Part shown: piece after piece, positions 6,700 to 14,126 of the stretch | How the letters are laid out: each line of letters opens with the position of its first letter | Numbering within the stretch: the first letter of the stretch is position 1 | Source of the DNA: CAXBPY01 sp003455275 | GTDB lineage: Bacteria; Bacteroidota; Bacteroidia; Chitinophagales; UBA10324 | DNA length: 55,428 bases | Direction: 5' to 3' | Assembly (NCBI GenBank): GCA_963977675.1 | Contig: CAXBPY010000016.1 | Coordinates: 1-55,428, forward strand | The notes under the pieces: generated by a model | Database searches by the model: none | What the model was told of the DNA's origin: nothing | What the model saw: the letters and a program-made list of their open reading frames with translations, nothing else | Made by a program: the position numbers and the translations under genes

Positions 6700-8823
6700 A
6701 TGCCCAGAAAAATTTTTTCTTACTCTCTTCTCATAGTTTCGTTTCTCCTTTCACTTTTCAACTTTCACCAATCAAGCGCCCAGCTCACTTATCCCAACAC
6801 CAAGAAGTGCGACACCGTAACCAATTATTTCGGAACGAAGATCGCTGACCCGTATCGCTGGCTCGAAGACGACAACAGCGCTGAAACAAAGGAGTGGGTA
6901 ACGGAAGAAAACAAAGTGACCAATGATTATCTCTCAAAAATTCCGTACAGGAATAAGATCCGCGACCGTATCACCCAACTTTATAATTTTCCGCGCATCA
7001 GTGCGCCGTATCGCGAGGGAGAATATTATTTCTACACAAAGAACAGCGGCTTACAAAATCAAAGTGTAAATTATTATCAGAAAGGATTGACCGGTGCTCC
7101 CGAAGTTTTTCTTGACCCCAATACGCTCTCTGATGCAGGCACAGCCGCAGTTTCGTTCGAAGGTTTTAGCCAGGATAGAAAATACCTTGCATACTCGGTT
7201 GCAAATGCCGGGAGCGATTGGCAAACAATTTATGTAATGGATGTAGCATCGAAAAAGAAACTCACCGATGAATTGGATTGGGTGAAGTTCAGCGGTGCGG
7301 CTTGGGTGAAGGATGGATTTTACTATTCGCGTTATGACACACCGGAGAAAGGAACTGAACTGAGCGGCGCGAATCAAAATCAGAAAGTATTTTTTCATAA
7401 GTTGGGAGATTCGCAGAGTAATGATCAACTCATTTATACTGATAAGAATAATCCGCAGCGATACTTCGGTGCGCAAACCACTGACGACGGAAGATTTCTT
7501 TTCGTGAACATCAGCGCCGGAACCAGCGGAGGTCAGATAATTGGAAAAGATTTACGCGCAGGCGACAGCGATTTCAAACTGTTGTGTCCGGGCTTCGATA
7601 ATGATTATACCATTCTTGATAATCAGGATAATTATCTTATCTGTTTCACTAACTACAATGCACCGAACTACAAAGTGGTGCTCATTGATTTCAATAATCC
7701 TGCACCTGAAAACTGGAAGGATTTGATTCCTGAGCAAAAAGAATTACTGCAGAATGTTTCAGTTGCCGGAGGAAAACTTTTTACAACCTACCTGAAAGAT
7801 GCTTCGAGCCATGTATACCAATATTCACGAGCCGGAAAAATGGAGCGCGAAATTCAATTGCCCGGAATTGGAACTGCTGCTGGTTTCAGCGGAGAGAAGG
7901 ACGATGCACAATTATTTTTCTCTTTCACTTCTTTCACCACACCCGCAACTATTTACTCCTATGACATAGCAAGCGGTGATGTAAAACTTTGGATGAAACC
8001 CGAACTCACTTTCAATCCTGATGATTATGTAACTGAACAAGTTTGGTATACCAGCAAGGATTCTACTAAAGTGCCGATGTTTCTGGTTCATAAAAAAGAT
8101 CTGAAAATGGACGGAACAAATCCAACTCTGCTTTATGGTTATGGCGGATTTGATATTCCCATGACTCCGAATTTTAATGCGAGCCGGATGGTGTTGCTGG
8201 AGAATGGAGGAATTTATGCGATGGCAAATCTGCGGGGCGGCAGTGAATATGGCGAAGCATGGCACAAAGCCGGAATGCTTGATAAGAAACAAAATGTGTT
8301 TGATGATTTTATTGCTGCTGCTGAATATCTCATCGCGCAGAAATATACTTCCTCACAAAAACTCGCCATACTTGGACGAAGCAATGGTGGTTTGCTCGTG
8401 GGCGCGTGTGAAACTCAGCGCCCTGATTTGTATAAAGTATGTTTCCCCGGTGTGGGTGTGCTCGATATGTTGCGCTACCACAAGTTCACTGTCGGATGGG
8501 GATGGGCAGTTGAATACGGAAGCAGCGACAATGCCGATCAGTTTAAATACCTGGTGAAATATTCTCCGCTTCATAATGTGAAGCCAACAAACTATCCTGC
8601 AACACTCATTACTACTGCAGATCATGATGACCGCGTGGTGCCTGCGCACTCATTCAAGTTTGCCGCAACTCTTCAGGCAAATCAAAAAGGAACCGCGCCA
8701 ACACTTATTCGAATAGACACAAATGCCGGACACGGCGGCGGCAGACCTCTGAGCAAAACGATTGATGAAGACACCGATATCTATTCGTTTATGTTTTACA
8801 ATATGGGAGTAACGGTGAAGTAG
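6700..8823 (+). CDS. Prolyl oligopeptidase family serine peptidase (S9A)
   Basis: The protein has 707 residues. A signal peptide (about 1-27, ending QSSAQ) indicates export. The N-terminal strand region DPYRWLEDDNSAETKEWV leads into a seven-bladed propeller, followed by the alpha/beta hydrolase domain. Catalytic residues are visible: Ser561 in GRSNGGLL, Asp in ADHDDRVVP (641-644) and His678 in NAGHGGG. GYGGFDIPMTP and RGGSEYGEAWHKAG are also typical. The family cleaves short proline-containing peptides, so a periplasmic peptide-scavenging role is likely. The gene stands alone. A near-consensus -7 element (TACATTCG, 6669-6676) lies 23 nt before the ATG. Confidence 0.95.
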   Translation: MPRKIFSYSLLIVSFLLSLFNFHQSSAQLTYPNTKKCDTVTNYFGTKIADPYRWLEDDNSAETKEWVTEENKVTNDYLSKIPYRNKIRDRITQLYNFPRISAPYREGEYYFYTKNSGLQNQSVNYYQKGLTGAPEVFLDPNTLSDAGTAAVSFEGFSQDRKYLAYSVANAGSDWQTIYVMDVASKKKLTDELDWVKFSGAAWVKDGFYYSRYDTPEKGTELSGANQNQKVFFHKLGDSQSNDQLIYTDKNNPQRYFGAQTTDDGRFLFVNISAGTSGGQIIGKDLRAGDSDFKLLCPGFDNDYTILDNQDNYLICFTNYNAPNYKVVLIDFNNPAPENWKDLIPEQKELLQNVSVAGGKLFTTYLKDASSHVYQYSRAGKMEREIQLPGIGTAAGFSGEKDDAQLFFSFTSFTTPATIYSYDIASGDVKLWMKPELTFNPDDYVTEQVWYTSKDSTKVPMFLVHKKDLKMDGTNPTLLYGYGGFDIPMTPNFNASRMVLLENGGIYAMANLRGGSEYGEAWHKAGMLDKKQNVFDDFIAAAEYLIAQKYTSSQKLAILGRSNGGLLVGACETQRPDLYKVCFPGVGVLDMLRYHKFTVGWGWAVEYGSSDNADQFKYLVKYSPLHNVKPTNYPATLITTADHDDRVVPAHSFKFAATLQANQKGTAPTLIRIDTNAGHGGGRPLSKTIDEDTDIYSFMFYNMGVTVK

Positions 8824-8825
8824 GA

Positions 8826-8867
8826 GTTAGTGGTTAGTGGTTGGTGGCTGGTGGTTAGTATTTAGTA
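8826..8867. repeat. Heptad array after S9 peptidase gene (unit GTTAGTG)
   Basis: Six consecutive 7-nt units are read: GTTAGTG twice, GTTGGTG, GCTGGTG, GTTAGTA, TTTAGTA. It starts two bases after the stop of the peptidase gene. It is the reverse complement in kind of the array at 8957-8984, so the two form an inverted pair about 90 nt apart. Confidence 0.9.
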
Positions 8868-8956
8868 ATACGACCACAATTGAAATTCAAGCGGCTGAGA
8901 ATTTTTTCTTATCAGCTTTTTATTTCATTCAAAAGTTTCGATTTCTAGAGATAGTC

Positions 8957-8984
8957 CAACCACCAACCACTAGCCACCAACCAC
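8957..8984. repeat. Heptad array after DEAD-box helicase gene (unit CAACCAC)
   Basis: Four units are read: CAACCAC, CAACCAC, TAGCCAC, CAACCAC. It ends five bases before the helicase stop codon region and belongs to the same family as 8826-8867, in inverted orientation, and as 53418-53452. Confidence 0.9.
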
Positions 8985-8989
8985 CAGAA

Positions 8990-10318
8990 TTAAAGATATC
9001 GATTCCTGTTCGCGTTATTGTTTGCAGCACTCTTACTTTTTTCTTCCTTAAAAGAAAAATGAGAATTGGAATTTCTGTTGGAAGAAAATTTCTTCTTGAA
9101 TTTCTGAGAGCGATGCTGACCAAATGGCCTTTTCTGTTGAGGAGGATTCACTACACCTGAAACTGAAGCTAAAGAATTTGAATCCATTGCCCACGGATTA
9201 TCAGCAACAACAGGAACGGAAAATCCAATGAGTTTATTGATATCGCGCAGATATTCTTTTTCTTCAGCATCGCAGAAAGAATATGCAACACCACTTAGTC
9301 CGGCTCTTCCCGTTCTTCCAATGCGGTGAACATAGGTTTCTGGAATGTTGGGCAAGTCGTAATTGATCACATGCGAGAGTTCATCGACATCAATTCCTCT
9401 TGCAGCGATGTCGGTTGCTACTAACAGCCGTGTTCTTCCTGACTTAAAATTCCCAAGTGCACGCTGCCGGTGATTCTGTGATTTGTTTCCATGAATGGCT
9501 TCGGCATGAATGTGTTCGCGGTGCAATTGCTTCACTACTTTATCAGCGCCATGTTTTGTTCGTGTAAACACAAGTGCTGATGCAATCTTTGAATCTTTTA
9601 GTAAGTGAACAAGCAGCTTTAACTTATTGCTTTTCTCTACGAAAAAAACTCCCTGTTGAATTTTCTCAACTGTAGTTGAAGGTGGCGTTACTTCCACCTT
9701 TACCGGATTTATCAAAATAGAATTTGCCAATTGTTTGATATCATCCGGCATGGTAGCAGAGAAGAAAAGTGTTTGCCTTTTCACAGGAAGCCGGTTGATC
9801 ACCTTGCGTACATCATTGAGAAAACCCATGTCAAGCATGCGGTCAGCTTCATCGAGCACAAATATTTCGATATGCTGGAGAGAAATGAATTGCTGCGAAA
9901 TCAAATCGAGCAGCCGGCCTGGAGTAGCAACCAGAATATCTATTCCGGTTTTGAGTGCCTGTGTTTGCGGATGTTGCGACACTCCCCCGAAAATTACCGT
10001 GTGCTTTAGTCCTGTGTGTCGTCCGTAAGCTGCAAAGCTTTCATCAATTTGAATAGCAAGTTCGCGCGTGGGGGTGAGAATAAGGGCTCGAATATTTTTT
10101 CGTGAACCCTGCGATGCTGGTTTTGTGTGAAGCAATTGAAGAATAGGAATTGCGAAGGCAGCCGTTTTGCCTGTACCAGTTTGCGCGCAACCCAGTAAAT
10201 CTTTATGCTGAAGAACTACCGGAATTGAATACTCCTGGATTGGAGTGGGCTGTGTGTATCCTTCTGTTTTGAGCGCCTGAAGAATGGGCTGAATGAGATT
10301 CAGTTTTTCGAATGACAT
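8990..10318 (-). CDS. DEAD-box ATP-dependent RNA helicase (RhlE-like)
   Basis: The protein has 442 residues. All core motifs are visible in order: Q motif (GYTQPTPIQ), motif I (AQTGTGKT, near residue 50), PTRELAIQ, TPGRLLD, DEAD box (VLDEADRMLDMGF), SAT (FFSATMP), then the second RecA domain with VFTRTKHGAD, ATDIAARGIDVDELSHVINYD and HRIGRTGRAG. The C-terminal ~60 residues are basic and Asn/Ser-rich, as in RhlE-type helicases with RNA-binding tails. Role: ATP-driven RNA remodelling in ribosome assembly or RNA turnover. The likely promoter is the TACATTTG at 10414-10421, giving a leader of about 90 nt. It converges with the S9 peptidase gene across an inverted heptad-repeat pair. Confidence 0.95.
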   Translation of the reverse strand: MSFEKLNLIQPILQALKTEGYTQPTPIQEYSIPVVLQHKDLLGCAQTGTGKTAAFAIPILQLLHTKPASQGSRKNIRALILTPTRELAIQIDESFAAYGRHTGLKHTVIFGGVSQHPQTQALKTGIDILVATPGRLLDLISQQFISLQHIEIFVLDEADRMLDMGFLNDVRKVINRLPVKRQTLFFSATMPDDIKQLANSILINPVKVEVTPPSTTVEKIQQGVFFVEKSNKLKLLVHLLKDSKIASALVFTRTKHGADKVVKQLHREHIHAEAIHGNKSQNHRQRALGNFKSGRTRLLVATDIAARGIDVDELSHVINYDLPNIPETYVHRIGRTGRAGLSGVAYSFCDAEEKEYLRDINKLIGFSVPVVADNPWAMDSNSLASVSGVVNPPQQKRPFGQHRSQKFKKKFSSNRNSNSHFSFKEEKSKSAANNNANRNRYL

Positions 10319-10413
10319 GAAATGGGTAAAGAAATTAATTTGTAAAAAATTTTGTGAGTTGAACTGCTATAGAAAAGATTTGAAAAAATATTAACTCAGA
10401 TTGTTCAACAGGG

Positions 10414-10421
10414 CAAATGTA
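10414..10421 (-). promoter_or_regulatory. -7 element (TACATTTG) for the DEAD-box helicase
   Basis: The minus strand reads TACATTTG, a perfect TAnnTTTG match, about 95 nt before the helicase ATG. It is divergent from the pyrR promoter region. Confidence 0.5.
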
Positions 10422-10460
10422 AGCTTTGAAGATTTGATAGCTTTTCACCGGACTATTTGC

Positions 10461-10488
10461 AACATGAAACTTGAAACATGGAACTTGA
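10461..10488. repeat. Heptad array abutting the pyrR -7 element (unit AACWTGR)
   Basis: Four units are read: AACATGA, AACTTGA, AACATGG, AACTTGA. It ends three bases before the -7 element TATATTTG, so it fills the spacer and -33 region of the pyrR promoter. The TTG at 10471-10473 is 18 nt from the -7 element and could serve as a weak -33 core. Confidence 0.8.
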
Positions 10489-10491
10489 AAT

Positions 10492-10499
10492 TATATTTG
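10492..10499 (+). promoter_or_regulatory. pyrR: -7 element (TATATTTG) for pyrR-pyrB
   Basis: A perfect TAnnTTTG match that ends only 6 nt before the pyrR ATG. Transcription starting the usual few bases downstream would give a leaderless or nearly leaderless mRNA. There is no room for a Shine-Dalgarno site, or for an upstream attenuator of the Bacillus PyrR type. Confidence 0.6.
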
Positions 10500-10505
10500 T
10501 CGCCG

Positions 10506-11048
10506 ATGCAGCCGCGCATTATTGTATCGCCCGAAAAATTCGCTTTCACTCTTGAAAGATTATGCAGGCAGTTAATTGAAACACACGGAGATTTTTCTAA
10601 TTCAGCTATCATTGGAGTTCAGCCACGCGGTGTGCTGCTGGCTAAGCGACTTCACAAAAGGTTATGTGAGTTATTGAAAAAAGATATCACATTCGGAAAC
10701 ATTGATCCCACCTTTTACCGCGATGATTTTCGATCCTCTGGTCAGCAACTTGCACCTAGCGAAACCGATATTGATTTTATTGTAGAAGGGAAAAAGGTAA
10801 TTCTTGTCGACGATGTTCTTTACACCGGAAGAACAATACGCGCTGCAATGGATGCTCTGCTTGATTTCGGACGGGCTGAAAAAGTAGAATTACTGGTGTT
10901 AGTTGACAGAAGATTTACCCGTCACCTGCCAATCCAACCGGACTATGTCGGCAAAACAATCGACAGTATTAGCAGCGAGAAAGTAAAGGTGGAATGGAAA
11001 GAAAAAGATGGAAATGATAAAATCTGGATTGTTCCAAAAACAGAATAA
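10506..11048 (+). CDS. pyrR: PyrR-type uracil phosphoribosyltransferase / pyrimidine regulator
   Basis: From the ATG at 10506 (MQPRIIVSPEKF) the protein has 180 residues, the usual PyrR length. The frame continues upstream to 10401, but that extension runs through a heptad repeat and the promoter and is rejected. The PRPP-binding loop is VILVDDVLYTGRTIRAAMDAL. The N-terminal ALIGVQPRG-like segment (IIGVQPRGVLLA) and TFYRDDF are PyrR hallmarks. PyrR converts uracil and PRPP to UMP and in Gram-positives attenuates pyr operons on RNA; whether it binds RNA in Bacteroidota is not shown here. pyrB follows after 5 nt, so the two form an operon. Confidence 0.92.
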   Translation: MQPRIIVSPEKFAFTLERLCRQLIETHGDFSNSAIIGVQPRGVLLAKRLHKRLCELLKKDITFGNIDPTFYRDDFRSSGQQLAPSETDIDFIVEGKKVILVDDVLYTGRTIRAAMDALLDFGRAEKVELLVLVDRRFTRHLPIQPDYVGKTIDSISSEKVKVEWKEKDGNDKIWIVPKTE

Positions 11049-11053
11049 AAAAT

Positions 11054-11983
11054 ATGAGTTCACTCAGCGTCAAACATCTTCTCGGAATAAAATATTTAAA
11101 TGCTGATGATATTGAACTCATTTTTAAAACCGCCGACAGTTTTAAAGAAGTTATCAATCGCCCGATTAAAAGAGTACCAACGCTGCGCGACACCACAATC
11201 GTTAATCTCTTTTTTGAAAACTCTACCCGAACAAGAATTTCATTTGAACTGGCCGAAAAAAGATTGAGCGCAGACATTGTGAACTTCAGTGCTTCTTCCT
11301 CATCGGTTAGTAAAGGCGAAACACTGATTGATACCGTGAACAATATTCTCGCAATGAAGGTGGATATGGTGGTGATGCGCCATCCTGCCCCCGGAGCCGG
11401 GGTATTTCTTTCAAAACACATTGAAGCAAGTATTGTAAATGCAGGGGATGGAACTCACGAACACCCCACTCAGGCATTGCTCGATGCTTTTTCCATTCGC
11501 GAAAAACTGGGTGGATTGAAAGGAAAAAAGATTTGCATTGTTGGGGACATTCGTCACAGTCGTGTTGCGCTTTCAAATATTTTTTGCCTGAAAAAAATGG
11601 GAGCGGAAGTGATGCTTGTTGGCCCACCTACGCTCATGCCCACTTACATTGAATCACTTGGAGTGAAAGTTGAATACAACCTGAAGCGTGCACTCGAATG
11701 GTGCGATGTTGCAAATGTTCTTCGCATTCAATTGGAACGGCAAGACATAAAATATTTTCCGTCGCTTCGTGAGTATGCATTGTATTTCGGAATCAATAAA
11801 CCGCTTCTTGATTCACTGAAAAAAGAAATTGTGATCATGCATCCCGGTCCTATAAACCGCGGAGTTGAAATCACCAGCGAAGTTGCAGACAGCAATCATT
11901 CCATCATTCTCGATCAGGTGGAGAATGGACTCGCAATCAGAATGGCTGTGTTGTATTTGTTGAGTGGGAGAAAGGAAAATTAA
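11054..11983 (+). CDS. pyrB: Aspartate carbamoyltransferase catalytic subunit
   Basis: The protein has 309 residues, standard for the catalytic chain. It joins carbamoyl phosphate and aspartate, the first committed step of pyrimidine synthesis. The carbamoyl-phosphate motif FFENSTRTRISFE lies near residues 53-65. HPTQALLDAF, GDIRHSRVALSN and HPGPINRGVEI are further signatures. It is preceded by pyrR with a 5-nt gap and converges with nuoC, leaving six bases between stops. No pyrI regulatory chain is present in the window. Confidence 0.96.
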   Translation: MSSLSVKHLLGIKYLNADDIELIFKTADSFKEVINRPIKRVPTLRDTTIVNLFFENSTRTRISFELAEKRLSADIVNFSASSSSVSKGETLIDTVNNILAMKVDMVVMRHPAPGAGVFLSKHIEASIVNAGDGTHEHPTQALLDAFSIREKLGGLKGKKICIVGDIRHSRVALSNIFCLKKMGAEVMLVGPPTLMPTYIESLGVKVEYNLKRALEWCDVANVLRIQLERQDIKYFPSLREYALYFGINKPLLDSLKKEIVIMHPGPINRGVEITSEVADSNHSIILDQVENGLAIRMAVLYLLSGRKEN

Positions 11984-11989
11984 TATCTC

Positions 11990-12517
11990 TCAATTATTCT
12001 GCCCCGGCAGCATTCCCCTTCCGAACATTGCATCGTTCTTATCAGATCGAGTATTGTCTTCAAGTGGATATTCCTTTCTCATTGGGAAAATTGTCATCTC
12101 ATCCACATTCAAAATTCTTTTCAGGTTCGGATGACCTTCGAAAACAATTCCGTAGAAATCATAGGTCTCACGCTCCATCCAGTTCGCTCCCTTGAACACA
12201 TGGACTGCAGTTGGAATTTTTGGTTCACCTGATAATCCAACCTTTAATCGCACACGCAGATTATGTATGAGAGAATGAATGTGATAAACTACTTCAAATT
12301 TTTCGGCGCGGTCAGGATAATGAACGCCACATATATCAGTGAGAAAAATAAACTGCATTTCTTCATCATCACGAAGAAACTGAAGGAGAGGAATTATTGT
12401 ATCCCGGTCGGTGCGGAGTGTGAGCATTCCGTATGGTTGCTCAGGCGAATGAACGCGCTCTCCAAATTTTTCTCCGATGCGAGAAACCACTTTGCTGTAA
12501 TCTACTGTATCGCTCAT
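11990..12517 (-). CDS. nuoC: NADH-quinone oxidoreductase subunit C (30 kDa)
   Basis: The protein has 175 residues and carries the complex I 30-kDa signature ERETYDFYGIVFEGHPNLKR with RKEYPLE near the end. It is the peripheral-arm subunit that docks NuoD. Its ATG overlaps the nuoB stop by 4 nt (ATGA), showing translational coupling. The gene order is nuoA-nuoB-nuoC on the minus strand, but nuoD does not follow: the next gene is the convergent pyrB. The protein is a stand-alone NuoC, not a NuoCD fusion. Confidence 0.95.
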   Translation of the reverse strand: MSDTVDYSKVVSRIGEKFGERVHSPEQPYGMLTLRTDRDTIIPLLQFLRDDEEMQFIFLTDICGVHYPDRAEKFEVVYHIHSLIHNLRVRLKVGLSGEPKIPTAVHVFKGANWMERETYDFYGIVFEGHPNLKRILNVDEMTIFPMRKEYPLEDNTRSDKNDAMFGRGMLPGQNN

Positions 12518-13068
12518 TTGATTCCGTATGATTCAAGTAATGCTTTGTATTCAGGGGAGTTGCGGCGGCGGATGGATTCATTATGAACTAAATCCTGAAT
12601 GCGCATGAACCCGTCAATGATTTGTTCCGGGCGAGGCGGACAACCTGGCACATAAACATCAACAGGAATAATCTGATCAATGCCTTGCAGCACAGAGTAA
12701 GTATCGAAAATTCCTCCGCTTGATGCACATGCTCCAACTGCAATTACCCAGCGCGGTTCAGCCATTTGTTCATACACTTGTTTGAGAACAGGCCCCATCT
12801 TTTTAGCAATAGTTCCCATGACCATGAGCAAGTCTGCCTGACGGGGAGAGAAACTCAATCGCTCTGCTCCAAATCTTGCGAGGTCATAATTAGAAGCCAT
12901 AGTAGCCATGAATTCAATTCCGCAACAAGATGTGGCAAACGGAAGCGGCCAGATAGAATATTGTTTTGCCATTCCAATTGCCCTGTCGAATGAAGTTGCA
13001 AAATATCCCGGACCTTCAACTCCGGGGGGAGCAGCTACAATTTTCGGTTGTGCAGTTTGTGTTTCCAT
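12514..13068 (-). CDS. nuoB: NADH-quinone oxidoreductase subunit B
   Basis: The protein has 184 residues. The N2 [4Fe-4S] cluster ligands are visible: the adjacent Cys pair in FATSCCGIEFMA, the Cys in AVGACASSGG, and the Cys in VYVPGCPPRPEQ. MASNYDLARFGAERLSFSPR is also typical. NuoB passes electrons from the peripheral arm to quinone. A 33-nt gap holding a short TTCAAATC-type repeat (13075-13098) separates it from nuoA, and it overlaps nuoC by 4 nt. Confidence 0.97.
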   Translation of the reverse strand: METQTAQPKIVAAPPGVEGPGYFATSFDRAIGMAKQYSIWPLPFATSCCGIEFMATMASNYDLARFGAERLSFSPRQADLLMVMGTIAKKMGPVLKQVYEQMAEPRWVIAVGACASSGGIFDTYSVLQGIDQIIPVDVYVPGCPPRPEQIIDGFMRIQDLVHNESIRRRNSPEYKALLESYGIK

Positions 13069-13101
13069 TGAATTTAATTTTCAAATCTTCAAATCAGTAT
13101 T

Positions 13102-13467
13102 TTATTCCCAGTCAAGAGCCCCACTCTTTATAACATAAATAAAACCTCCAAGTAATAATGCAATGAATAGAAACATGGTGATCAAGCCATTTATTCCAAG
13201 GTCTAGAAAATTTACTGCATAGGGATAAAGAAAAATTACCTCCACATCAAAGAGAACAAAAAGAATTGCAGTAAGAAAATATTTGATGGCAAATGGCTGC
13301 CGTGCATTTCCAATTGATTCAATTCCACTTTCGAAAGCACGAAGTTTTTTTCTGGTCTTAAGCTTTGGACCAAGAAAATGAGTAATAAACATAGTTCCGC
13401 CAACAAAACCAGCAGCAAGAAAAAACTGAATGATGATTGGAATAAAATCTAATTGAGTGTTGTTCAT
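13102..13467 (-). CDS. nuoA: NADH-quinone oxidoreductase subunit A
   Basis: From the ATG at 13467 (MNNTQLDFIPII) the protein has 121 residues with three membrane helices. The NuoA signature is seen in KLRAFESGIES and the acidic helix FVLFDVEVIFLYPYAV. The frame is open for 31 more codons upstream, but these overlap the promoter and the neighbouring lipoprotein stop region. The TATATTTG element at 13474-13481 fixes the start and implies a nearly leaderless message. It is the first gene of the nuoABC block. Confidence 0.95.
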   Translation of the reverse strand: MNNTQLDFIPIIIQFFLAAGFVGGTMFITHFLGPKLKTRKKLRAFESGIESIGNARQPFAIKYFLTAILFVLFDVEVIFLYPYAVNFLDLGINGLITMFLFIALLLGGFIYVIKSGALDWE

Positions 13468-13473
13468 CGAAGG

Positions 13474-13481
13474 CAAATATA
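13474..13481 (-). promoter_or_regulatory. nuoA: -7 element (TATATTTG) for nuoABC
   Basis: A perfect TAnnTTTG match on the minus strand, 6 nt before the nuoA ATG. The bases just upstream (13482-13502) show a loose 7-nt rhythm (CATCACT, CAATCAC, CAAACTA), as at pyrR. Confidence 0.6.
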
Positions 13482-13522
13482 GTTTGGTGATTGAGTGATG
13501 AAAGTCGCAGAGCAGAATTGAA

Positions 13523-14020
13523 TTATTGCCCGGAACCAAAATAATTTGTCCAATCTGCATCTGTTATATTTCCTCGACTGTGCTGATAATGCATACTGTC
13601 GTTCGGAATAAAATATTCCAGTTTTATTGACTCTGATTCCCATTGAGAACCTGTAGAAGAATCAGAAACAAAAACATAAGAATTAGAATTGGAAAGTGAA
13701 TCAGAATATTTAAGAATGAATCCATCAAATTTCAGTTGATCGAAACCTGAAGTTCTCACCCTGAAATCCAAATCATAAAGTGTGTCGCCCCACTGCGATG
13801 TTCCTAAATGATAACCGCCTGTTATTTTAATTCCATGAAACCAACCTTCAGCAAGAACAGAATGATCATAAGTAGGACAGGAGCCATCATCAACCTTGGC
13901 TTTCGGATTATAATTAGGGGCATTAGGATCCATACAACCTTTTCGCTTGCATGCATGCATGATGAATGAAATCATCAATAGAAAAAAAATAGTTCTGTAA
14001 ACCGGAGCGTTCGACTTCAT
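13523..14020 (-). CDS. Lipoprotein with a Gly-Cys...Asp-Asp-Gly-Ser-Cys motif, unknown function
   Basis: The protein has 165 residues. A signal sequence ends in a lipobox-like FIMHAC near residue 24, so it is probably lipidated. Straight after comes GCMDPNAPNYNPKAKVDDGS followed by Cys, a short Asp/Asn-rich module bounded by two Cys. Similar modules (GC-D-A-NYNP-A-DDGSC) recur in secreted Bacteroidota proteins and look like calcium-binding loops; that role is inferred. The remaining ~110 residues are beta-rich with no known family. It is upstream of nuoA on the same strand with a 55-nt gap, and nuoA has its own promoter. Confidence 0.75.
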   Translation of the reverse strand: MKSNAPVYRTIFFLLMISFIMHACKRKGCMDPNAPNYNPKAKVDDGSCPTYDHSVLAEGWFHGIKITGGYHLGTSQWGDTLYDLDFRVRTSGFDQLKFDGFILKYSDSLSNSNSYVFVSDSSTGSQWESESIKLEYFIPNDSMHYQHSRGNITDADWTNYFGSGQ

Positions 14021-14113
14021 TCGGGCTTAAAAAGAATTTTAGTATCAAAAACCGAATTTGCAATTGTAGCATGAACTGTGAGAAACATTCTGAAAAACTT
14101 TTTCTCAGGAAAA

Positions 14114-14121
14114 TATTTTTG
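14114..14121 (+). promoter_or_regulatory. -7 element (TATTTTTG) for the phosphohexomutase gene
   Basis: A perfect TAnnTTTG match that ends 5 nt before the ATG at 14127, predicting a leaderless transcript. Confidence 0.55.
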
Positions 14122-14126
14122 GAGCG

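Noticed and set aside
10401..10505. Upstream extension of the pyrR frame (35 extra codons)
   Set aside because: It contains the heptad array and the -7 promoter element, and the PyrR family begins at the internal Met.
13468..13560. 31-codon extension of nuoA
   Set aside because: It crosses the TATATTTG promoter and runs into the end of the upstream lipoprotein gene.
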